Source: Tsuneonella sp. CC-YZS046 (lineage in GTDB: Bacteria; Pseudomonadota; Alphaproteobacteria; Sphingomonadales; Sphingomonadaceae). Taken from it: a DNA stretch of 64,000 bases. The position numbers and the translations under genes were made by a program. The stretch covers positions 2,476,001 through 2,540,000 of the forward strand of contig NZ_CP141590.1 in assembly GCF_035581365.1 (NCBI RefSeq), written 5' to 3'. Each line of letters starts with the position of its first letter. Position 1 is the first letter of the stretch. The notes under the pieces were generated by a model that searched no databases, was not told where the DNA came from, and was given only the letters and a program-made list of their open reading frames with translations. Shown here piece after piece: positions 32,568-42,000 of this stretch.

Positions 32568-33326
32568 CTATCCGCTGATCGGCACGAGATTGACTGCGGA
32601 ATATTTGCCGCGTCGGTCAACTTCGAGATCGAATTCCAGACGATCGCCTTCATTCAGCCCTTGAAGGCCGGACCGCTCGACCGCGCTGATATGCACGAAT
32701 GCATCCGGCTGGCCGTCATCCCGGGTGATGAAGCCAAATCCCTTGGTGCCGTTGAAGAACTTGACGGTCCCGGTGGCCTTCTCGCCGGTCAGCTCGCGCT
32801 GCGGGGCAGCCGGACGAGCCGCGGCCTCCACGGGAATGACATCACCGACGACCTGAAGATCCGCGGCGGATACCTTGCCGCCGCGATCCACCAGATTGAA
32901 CTCGAGTTCCTGGCCTTCCGCCAGCCCTTCCAGGCCAGCGCGCTCGACCGAGCTGATATGGACGAATACGTCGCTGCCGCCATCGTCACGCTGGATGAAG
33001 CCGAAGCCCTTCTGGGCGTTGAAGAACTTCACCACGCCCTTGCCGGTTCCCACGACTTGCGCGGGCATGCCGCGAAAACCACCGCCGCCGCCAGCACCCG
33101 GGCCGCGCGGACCACCGCCGAAGCCGCCGCGTCCGCCGCCGCCGAACCGGTCATTGTTGTCAAAGCGGCTCGGCCCGCCGAATCGGTCATTTCCACCAAA
33201 TTGATCGCCGCCAATAAAGGGATCGAAACCTTCTTCACCGAACCCATCGCGCTTGTCGCGCCCCCGACCGCGACGCCCTCTATCAAAACCCATAAAGCCG
33301 AACGTACCTTCGTTTCGCCCATTCAT
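32568..33326 (-). CDS. Double cold-shock-domain protein with Gly/Arg-rich N-terminus
   Basis: 252 residues from ATG 33326. Residues 8-90 are low-complexity, rich in Gly, Arg, Phe, Asp and Asn, with RGRRGRGRDKR and GGGGRGG runs. Two cold-shock domains follow, each with the RNA-binding pair KGFGFI and VFVHIS or AFVHIS. Domain 1 begins GVVKFFNAQKGFGFI and domain 2 GTVKFFNGTKGFGFI. Alphaproteobacterial double-CSD proteins are known and act as RNA chaperones. The long RGG-like leader is unusual and could drive self-association. The gene is monocistronic and divergent from terC. Confidence 0.9.
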   Translation of the reverse strand: MNGRNEGTFGFMGFDRGRRGRGRDKRDGFGEEGFDPFIGGDQFGGNDRFGGPSRFDNNDRFGGGGRGGFGGGPRGPGAGGGGGFRGMPAQVVGTGKGVVKFFNAQKGFGFIQRDDGGSDVFVHISSVERAGLEGLAEGQELEFNLVDRGGKVSAADLQVVGDVIPVEAAARPAAPQRELTGEKATGTVKFFNGTKGFGFITRDDGQPDAFVHISAVERSGLQGLNEGDRLEFDLEVDRRGKYSAVNLVPISG

Positions 33327-33536
33327 CACACCTGGCAACGCGGACGAATCGCGCCAAGCTCCAGAGGGCATGCAAGCATATCGACCGCAAGGCCCTCTGT
33401 TCATCCATTTGTCAGCATAGCGTAGAATCAACCCGCACGCGAATACTTTCACTCATCCCGCGACCGCAGGCTCTATCAAGCATTGCGGTGATGTCCCGGC
33501 TTGCCAGACCTGTCCGATTTGGGCACAGAACGCGGG

Positions 33537-34346
33537 ATGGATATATTGGCGCTGCTAACCGATCCTGCCGCATGGGCTGCCTTGTTGACACTCATCGTGC
33601 TTGAGATCGTTCTCGGCATCGACAACCTTATTTTCATCGCGATCCTTTCAAACAAATTGCCGCCGCACCAGCAGCAGTTCGCACGCAGGCTGGGTCTGAG
33701 CCTTGCGCTGATCATGAGAATCGGGCTGCTCATGCTGATCGGCTGGATCGTCACGCTCCAGACCCCGTTGTTCGATCTCGGGCTTTCCGGCGCGCCGAAC
33801 GAGCATGGCACGCCTTCTTTCGAGACCGCCTTTTCCGGACGGGATCTGATTCTGCTGGCCGGCGGTTTCTTCCTGCTCTGGAAGGCGACCAAGGAAATTC
33901 ACCACAATATCGACCCGGAACCCCCAAGCGGCGAATTGCTGGACCCCAAGAAAAGCGCCGTGCAGATCGGCTTCTCTGCCGCGATCGTGCAAATCATCGC
34001 GCTTGATCTGGTTTTCTCGATCGATTCGATTCTGACTGCCGTCGGGATGACGAATGAGGTTCCGATCATGGTCGCGGCGGTCGTGGTCACGGTCGGGATA
34101 ATGCTGATCGCCGCCGATCCGCTTTCCCGGTTTGTCGAGAAGAATCCTACCCTGGTGATGCTGGCCCTGGCCTTCCTGGTCATGATCGGGCTCGTCCTCA
34201 TCGCGGACGGCTTCGGCTTCCATGTCCCCAAGGGCTATATCTACACAGCCATGGCATTCTCGGTGGCTGTCGAACTGCTCAACATGCTTGGGCGGAACCG
34301 ACGCGCCCAGAAGCTGGCAAAACAACAAGTGGATGCTGAAGCATGA
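33537..34346 (+). CDS. TerC family membrane protein
   Basis: 269 residues from ATG 33537 with about seven to eight membrane helices. The two acidic TerC motifs are [15 protein letters not shown] near the start and [15 protein letters not shown] in the middle, which place aspartates inside the membrane. TerC/Alx proteins export manganese or support metal loading of exported proteins. No yybP-ykoY manganese riboswitch was recognised upstream. Its stop overlaps the next gene (ATGA). Confidence 0.9.
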   Translation: MDILALLTDPAAWAALLTLIVLEIVLGIDNLIFIAILSNKLPPHQQQFARRLGLSLALIMRIGLLMLIGWIVTLQTPLFDLGLSGAPNEHGTPSFETAFSGRDLILLAGGFFLLWKATKEIHHNIDPEPPSGELLDPKKSAVQIGFSAAIVQIIALDLVFSIDSILTAVGMTNEVPIMVAAVVVTVGIMLIAADPLSRFVEKNPTLVMLALAFLVMIGLVLIADGFGFHVPKGYIYTAMAFSVAVELLNMLGRNRRAQKLAKQQVDAEA

Positions 34347-34777
34347 GTGATTTTCGACGTCTGGAAGATGGAATCTTCGCAAGCCCGCAAATTGACACCC
34401 CGGATGTGGCCACAGCTCATGAACTTGGCATAAGCCTCATCATCAACAATCGCCCGGAAGGTGAATCCGGGGATCAGACACCCGGCGCCGAAATCGAATC
34501 GGCCGCCCGCGCGGCGGGAATGGAATATTGCGCCATTCCCATCACCCATGCCGGGTTCAGCGAGCCGCAAGTGGACGCGATGGTCGCCGCATTGAAAGCG
34601 GCGCAGGGACCCGTCCTGGCTTATTGCCGTTCCGGTACGCGCTCCACCCTTCTCTGGGCTTTGGCGCAGGCCAAGTCGGGCCGGGCGCCGGATGAGCTGG
34701 CCCAACTTGCCGCCAACGCAGGCTATAACCTGGGCCCGATCCGGCCCATGCTCGATATGCTGGCAAGCCGCGGCTAA
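34343..34777 (+). CDS. TIGR01244-type phosphatase/sulfurtransferase-like protein
   Basis: 144 residues. The active-site loop [11 protein letters not shown] (C-x-x-G-x-R) is the dual-specificity phosphatase P-loop. [14 protein letters not shown] at the start and [15 protein letters not shown] are typical of the TIGR01244 family (called BLH or Blh-associated). The family is annotated as sulfurtransferase or phosphatase; in some bacteria it is linked to sulfide oxidation. Coupling to terC by a 4-base overlap is notable, and no sulfur gene is near. Confidence 0.85.
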   Translation: MSDFRRLEDGIFASPQIDTPDVATAHELGISLIINNRPEGESGDQTPGAEIESAARAAGMEYCAIPITHAGFSEPQVDAMVAALKAAQGPVLAYCRSGTRSTLLWALAQAKSGRAPDELAQLAANAGYNLGPIRPMLDMLASRG

Positions 34778-34828
34778 TTTCCCTCGTAAAGCAGGTCTAA
34801 TCCTGCATCCTGGTATGCAAGCGGTCCT

Positions 34829-34892
34829 GATTTCCCGATCCTGCAGTTGCTGACACAGGGAGCATGCAGGAAGATCGCTGGCGCAGGAAATC
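34829..34892. other. Nested hairpin, possible structured RNA or diverged palindrome
   Basis: Outer arms GATTTCC/GGAAATC enclose inner arms GATC-CTGC and GCAG-GAA-GATC. The outer arms resemble the dispersed GATTTC/GAAATC palindromes, so this may be an old copy. Confidence 0.4.
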
Positions 34893-35337
34893 GGAGCGCA
34901 CAACTCCAGGAACTGAGGCCGGGTGCGGCAGCGGAAGGCTGTAGCCTTCCTCGCCCGGTCCTAACTTTGTCTCAGCCGCCGCTTTTCAACTCTTGTCCCT
35001 GTTCCTTGCGGGCCTCCCGGGCCTTATCGAGCGGGAGTGCGCATTCCTCACAGCGGATAGTCAGAGTCGGGATTTGCAAGTTGCATGGCTATGGCTTGAG
35101 CCAGAAAACGCAGGGCGGCGGCGATCGGTTGTCAACTATTCTCGGCTCTCTCTTCTGGCCCTGCGCCCTTCCGGCCAGGTCCGTTGGATGCATCCGCTAA
35201 GCGAGTGGGTTCGCCAGACTGCTGAGACGCGGGATTGCTGCTCTGTCTCGGATCTCATCCAGCCCAATCGCCAGCATGGCTCACGCCATTAATAGGTTCT
35301 GACCTTAACCACCGCGCCAATAAATCGCACGCAAAGC

Positions 35338-35374
35338 AGGCTCGTTCCGGCTGAACCAGAACCGGAACGAGCCT
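35338..35374. repeat. 13-bp perfect inverted repeat
   Basis: AGGCTCGTTCCGG and CCGGAACGAGCCT flank an 11-base loop. No gene ends here, so terminator use is unclear; it could be a relic of a transposon end or a structured RNA. Confidence 0.6.
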
Positions 35375-35957
35375 AATTCGTTCTCCCTCGGCAGCATAGC
35401 CGCATTGAACCCTCGAAATCCGGGTGAAGCCGCACCTCAAACCATAAGGAACTTGCCAGCCCTCTTTGGCGCTTGCCCCTGGGTGAACCTGCCGGCTGCC
35501 ATTGCCCCCTGCTACGGCCCAACAATCGATGAGGTTTATCATCAGGCAAGCTGAACGATCTCGCCATCTTCCTGATGGCTCAGGTTAGCAGACGAAAATC
35601 CAATCCTCTCGACCGCATTTGGCTGACAAACGCGGATCAACGATGTCCAGCGATCAAGAGTGCGGACAGCCCGATGGGGAGCCTCAGCCCCCATAATCTC
35701 CAAGAGGCTGCTGCGCTCTCCTGGCATCTTTTGCAACGCAATCTCCGCACGTTGGCGGGTGTCGCCCCCAGCAGCAGGACGTTCGAGCTATCCTCTATCT
35801 ACATACGAAGATGGATGGCCGAAGGGCGTCAGCATATTCTGAGAGCATGGGGCCTGTCTAAACGAGCGCCCACCCTCTCTTGATATCTCCAGACGCCAGA
35901 GCCATCCGCCCTTCCACCGGGAAGGGCAGCAGCATCAAGCACTGCATAGCCTGCCAT

Positions 35958-35989
35958 AGAAAAAGGGGCCGGATCGCTCCGGCCCCTTT
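35958..35989 (-). terminator. Intrinsic terminator of the autotransporter gene
   Basis: On the minus strand AAAGGGGCCGGA pairs with TCCGGCCCCTTT around a 4-base loop and is followed by a T-rich run (TTTTTCTAT). It begins 27 bases after the gene's stop. Confidence 0.9.
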
Positions 35990-36015
35990 CCGAGTTTGTG
36001 CCTGATGGCGAGAAC

Positions 36016-39000
36016 TTACAAGCCCGAACCCGGACCGTAGGTGATCTCGACCCGGCGGTTCTGCAGTTCGCGCACGCCGTCGGCGGTCGGAACCCGCGGG
36101 TTGGCCTCACCGAAGGCCTCGCTGGTGATCCGGTCGCCCGGAATGCCACGAGCGGTCAGGTAATCGCGGACCGACGAGTTACGCCGTGCCGAGAGGCCGA
36201 GGTTGTACTGCGTGGAGCCCGAACGGTCGGTGTAGCCGGCCAGCATGATCGGAACCACATCGCAATTGCCATAGGCGGTCACCGCGCTGTCGAGGATGGT
36301 CGCGGCTTCCGGCGTGATGTCGGAGCGATCCCAGTCGAAGAACACGATGTACGGACCCTTGTTGCACGCAACCTCAGGAGCCGGCGGCGGCGGCGGGGGA
36401 GGTGGCGGCGGGGGCGGGGGCGGGGGAGCGGCTACCGGAGCAGCAGCGCTACCGAAGCCAATCACGACACCGGCCTTCAGACCAAGCACGTCACCGTCAC
36501 CACCCGTCGAGTAGCTACCGCGGATAAAGGCACCGGAGTTGGAGCCGATATCAGCGAAGAGACCCAGCGTACCGGTGAAGAAGCCATCCGGATCAACACC
36601 CTGGAGGCGGAAGACCTCGTCCGGGTTGCCAAGATAAGCCACGTTACGGTCGGTCTGATAATCGCCGAAGCTATAGGACAGCGTGGCTTCCGGACGGAGC
36701 CAGGTGCCACCAGCGTTGAAGCCGGTGCCGAACTTCACACCGAGGGTCGGGGTGAAGAGCGTCTTACTGAACTTGTCGACGATCAGGCTGACCGAACCAG
36801 CACCTTCTTCCGTGAACCCGTCGAACTTGACGTGACGGAATTCGACCTGGCCATACGGCGCGATGAAGGAGTTCTCACCCATCGGGATTGCGTATTCGAC
36901 GCGAAGGTCGCCACGCAGTTCCTTACTGTCGAACTCAGCCGTCGTGCTGCGAGCCAGCGTCGGCAGGGCGCGTTCCGCATCCCACTTGGTCCAACCATGG
37001 ACCAGGTCGGCTGCGACGGTGAGGGGACCGAAGGCCTGGCGGGCATAGAGACCCACCATCCAAGTGTCGCCATCCGCGCTGACCGGCTGCTTGTCGGAGC
37101 TGGCATCGATGTGACCGTAGCCGAAGCCAAGGCCGATCTCACCATTTCCGGTAGCGACGCCGAAGCCAACCGAACCACCGTAATTGTCCGCATCGAGGTC
37201 AACCGCACCGCTCTTGCCGTCAGCATAGTCGGCATCGAGGCGGTAGAAGTCACCCGAGGGCTGCAGCCAGAAGTTGAAGCCCGTGGCGCCTTCCGGAATG
37301 CGGCGGTTGCTCACCACATCCACGAACGGATCGGTCGTACGGATCGCCGAGAGCGAGCCGTAGAAGTTGCCCGAAGCCAGTTCGTTCAGAGCCTGCGAAA
37401 CCTGAGCCCGCGTCAGCACCGAGTCGAAGCCGGCGATGATGGTCGCCATATCCTGGATCAGACCGAACTGCTCGACGCTGTTGTACGGACCGTCGTTGGT
37501 CACGAGATTGACCACGTAAGGCACCGAGTTGGTCAGAGCTGCACCGGCAGCGATCGCGTTCTCATTGAGACCAACGGTCTCATAGCCGGCGCGATTGGCA
37601 CCGATATACACGATCGTGCGATCACCTTCCTCACGCTGCCCAAGACCGAAGGTCACGAAGTTGTTGTTCGCCCCTTCGACTTCGGCACCGAGGACCACGT
37701 CACCCGAAACGCTGAAGATGTCCTGGGTTGCGCCATCCAGATAGATGCCGCCGCCCGGGCCAACCAGTTCCACCGTGCCATCGAGCGACAGATCGCCGTC
37801 GAGTGTCACGAAGCTGGTCTGGAAGGCGTAGGAATCTTCACCGAAGAGATTGCCAAGAGCATTCTCAGGAGTGGTGAAGTAGCCAAGCGACACCAGCGCA
37901 CCAGCCACACCGAGCGGCTCGTTGGTGGTGTAGCCCGTGCCAACGGTCGGGTTGTAGTAGCGCATCAGTGACGGGATCTGACCAACCACCAGCGTGCCGG
38001 TTTCCGACTGGGTAAAATCACCCAACTGGTAGATGTTCAGGCCAGCGATGGCATCGAGACCCTGGTTGACCACATTGCTCGCGAAGAGAGCGTCCGGAGC
38101 GGTGACGCGACGACCCAGAACGAGGGTAGCGTCATTCTCCAGGTTGCCACGGATACCGAAGACCGCATCCTCGCCACCAGCGACCGCCAACTGGATTTCA
38201 CCCTCGCGGATGCCGAAGGTTCCGACATCGAAGGTATAGTCAGCAAACTCATTGGTGAGCGTGGCAGGCTGATATGCCGAGCCATAGATGTAGAAAGTGC
38301 CGGCACCAGTCTTGGTGAGGTTTTCCACGCCGATGACGCTGGCAGGAGCCTGATAGGTATCGAGATCCCCATAGAAGGCAACCTGCGGATCAGCGGCAGC
38401 GAAGTCTTCCCAGAGCGGGTTGTCGACGTCTTCACCGAAGAAGTCGTAACCTTCGGATTCGCCGTAGGTCAGACCCAGGTAACCGCCACCGTTGAGGTTG
38501 ACGTCGGTCTGGGTGAAGCGCTCACCCGTCTCTTCGTCAAATTCGCCTACGATCGTACCGGTAGTGATCGAGCCATCGTTCAGATTGATCGTAGCGTCGA
38601 TCGTGCTGGTCTGCACGCTATCGTCGATTTGACCAAAGGCCCCGCCAACCGAGATACCACCGCCAAGCAGAACGTTCTGATCGAGGGTGTAGGTCTGCAG
38701 GAACGGCTCGTTCTCGGCAGTCACAACCTCTTCACCCAACTGAATGAAGGTGTCGATCGTGGTGGTTTCGTAGTTGTCCACGGAGGCGCCGAGGTAAGCA
38801 CCACCCCGAATGGCACCATCGTTCGTTATGGTGCCATTCTCAGCCCAAGCCCCGGCAGAACCAGTGATGAGGCCGTTGTTGGTCAGCACCGCAGTGCCAC
38901 CCACCGGAGTGTAGTCGATCACGGTCGTGACCACTTCCGTGGTGTCTCCAGCATTCACGACGGTGGTCGTGCCGCTTTCATTCACAGCCAGCGAGTTGAC

Positions 39001-42000
39001 CAGAGCGCTGCCATAGATCGCACCATTGTTGGTGAGGGTAGCAGTCGTGTCGGTGATGCTTTCGACTTCAACGAAGACGCCGTTGCCGCTGTGATCCGTG
39101 CCGCCATCGTAGCCGATGACGCCATCGTTGATCAACGTGGCCGGGCCGCCGGTAGCCGTATAGGTCCAGTTATAGGTCGAGGAGCCGGCAACCGGGTCAC
39201 CGGTGTAGTCATCACTAAAGTTCCAATACAGGCTGCCAACGTAGACGTCACCATATCCGTTACCCGAGCCATACTGCTGCACGACCTTGCTGCCCGCAGC
39301 AATGGTGGCAGTGGCACCGGACACGCCAGAGACATAGATGTCGCCAAAGTTGACCGGCGTCGCATCATTCGCGGCATCGATCACCAGATTGGCGGTGCCG
39401 CCAGTCCAGGTCGAGTCTTCGCCATACGTTTCACTGATGAGAGTTCCCGACCAATTGACATTGTTCGGCGAGATCGAGAGGCTGCCAACATCGGTATATT
39501 CCAACTCGCTGTAGCCGCTGAAATCTTCACCGGACGATTCAACGACAATGTCTCCCCGAACCTGGCCGGTAACGGTAGCACTGGCCGTTCCGCCATTGCT
39601 TTCCAGATACAAGCCATCTTCACCGCCTCCGGCCCATTGCACGGAGCCATAAGCCTGCGCGCCATCAAGGCCGTTGCCGATAACCCCGTTTACGACCGCA
39701 GTGACATCTCCGCTTACGTCGGAGGATGTCCATTCATTGCTGCTCGTAAGGGCGGTATTGCCATCAGCATCTTCGGTGTAGAGGCCAGTCCACGTCGATT
39801 CATACTCATAGCCAGCAGTCGAATAGAGGAATACTCCGCCCCCGACTTCACCCTGGTTGGTCAATGCGAAGGTGGTACCGCCAGCGCCCGAATAGGCGTT
39901 GATGTTGCCACCGACATCGCCATTGCCAATCTGGATATCGGCAGAGCTTTCCGAACCGTTGGAGGTGCTGGTGCCCTCCCAAGCCACTTCACGTGACACA
40001 AGAGCGCCATCGGTGTCGTAGGCCTGCGTATCGGTCAGATCCAACGTGCTTGCCGAGGCCGCAGTTCCAGTGCCCGCGGAGAGGTAGGCATCGCCCGCAA
40101 TCAAACCGCCATTGCCGACAAGCAATTGTGCATCGCCAGTCGCCGTCAAGCTCACTCCTTCCGGAGTATCTTCACCCAAGTGGGTGCCAATGGAACCGCC
40201 ATTGACCGCAAGAGTGCTGTCCGCAAGCGTAGTGGAGTATTCCGAGCTATAGGACTGGACGTAATCACCCGTGAGGATGCTGTCGTCCGCCTCATAAGTG
40301 TTGGTCCGCGTCGAGGTGAAATCTTCACCCTGGCTGTAACCCCCGGCATTACCCGTGAAGCTGCCGAGAACCAGACCGGTCACTTCCGCAGAGGAGTTGC
40401 CATCCGCATCCTGCACGATATCGCCATAATCGGCGTTCTGCGGAGCAAACTGCACCGAACCAACGCTACCCGAATAGACGCCAGTGATATCGCCACCGGT
40501 AGTGGTGTATTCGTTGCTGAAGCCACTCGTCTGAATCAGCTGCTGGGTAGCATCATCATCACCAAGGTCTAGCGTGAAGTCTTCACCGAACGACGAGGAT
40601 GTCGCATAATCTGCGCCATTGGTGTAGGACTTGATGTAGCCCGTCACCGCGCCAGGATTGTCGACCGTGATGTTGCCAGTCGCTTGCAGTTCGACATCGC
40701 CAACGATGAGGGCACCCGCATCGTTATCGAAATCGACGTCAGCAGCAATCGTGGAACCCGAGTACGCTGTCTGACTGCTGGCCTCCGATGTGGTGACGTC
40801 CCCGCTATTGAGCGTGGCGTTGTAGGTGAACTCCGAAGCATAGGAGGAATCTTCTCCGCCAGCCGATGCAACGATATTGCCATTGATGCGACCGGTGTTG
40901 AGAACCGTCGCGCCGGCATCACCATGCAGATCGATCGAAACATGGCTCTCGTCGGTTTCACCAATCAGGCCGCTGTTGTCGAACGATACGGTACCGCCAA
41001 CGGAGGTGTAGTCCTCACCAAAAGCGCCGCTATAGTCTTCACCAGTTGCACTGTAGGACGAGGCTACCGAGTAGTTGAACGAAAGATCGGTGCCAGTGGC
41101 ATCGCCAGAGATGTCACCCGCGATATAACCCTGATTGTCAACGATCACATTGCCGTTGGCATCAAGTTCGATGTCACCGAAGATCTGACCATCCGCCTCG
41201 TTCAGGATCGAAGCATCGGCAGCAACATTCGTCACCGTTACGGAAGTGTCTTCACCCCAAGAACCCGAAACAACGGTCGGGCCAGTGGTATCCGTAACAA
41301 CGGTCTCGGTCCAGGAACCATCTTCACCAATCGTGACGCCGCCAGCACGGATGGAGACGTCCGCATCGGCATTGTCCAGATCGCCATAGATGTCACCGGA
41401 ATTGACGACGCTTGCGCCAGACGCACCATAAAGCTCGACAACCACATCGGTGTCCTCATCACCGATCGTACCAGTGTTTTCGAGGACAGCTTCACCGCCA
41501 TGGGTGGTGTTGGTGGAGGTGTAATCCTCACCCCAGGTTTCAGTCTGAACGCTGCCCGCGGTGGCGATGCTGTAGTCTTCACCCCGATTGTAGGAATAAT
41601 CCTCGGCAGAAGCATCGAGATCGATACCACCGACAATCGAACCATCATTGGTCAGCGTAACATCGTTCGACGCATCGATTTCGATATCGCCGAAGATCTG
41701 ACCATCCGCAGTGTTGGTCAGCGTGGCATCGGCCGCAATGGCGGTTTGGCTGCCACCTTGTTCGTAACTCCAAGAGTATGAGTCAGGCGAAACAAGCGTG
41801 CCCGAATCCTCCACGGTGGTTTGCGTATAGGACCAGTTGGAAGTGCTGACGTAACCTTCGCCATCAGCCTCTATGTCGCCGTAGATCGTGCCGGAGTTCT
41901 CGATAACCGCGCCACCATGACCATCGACCTCGATCGTGACAGTGTTATCCTCTTCGCCGATCGTGCCGGTGTTGGTCAGCGTTGCGAGGCCACCAACATC

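Larger units (their letters stand above)
34778..36015. other. 1.2-kb gene-poor region with structured elements
   Basis: No convincing gene is seen. The open frames are under 105 codons, match no known family to my reading, and lack good ribosome sites. Base composition is visibly less GC-rich than around it. Palindromes are frequent: nested stems at 34829-34892, GGAAGGCT/AGCCTTCC at 34933-34950, and a 13-bp inverted repeat at 35338-35374. It may be a decayed mobile element or gene, or may hold a small RNA. The autotransporter terminator lies at its right end. Confidence 0.6.

Noticed and set aside
33327-33536. A yybP-ykoY manganese riboswitch before terC
   Set aside because: The region is short and lacks the conserved loop sequences of that motif.
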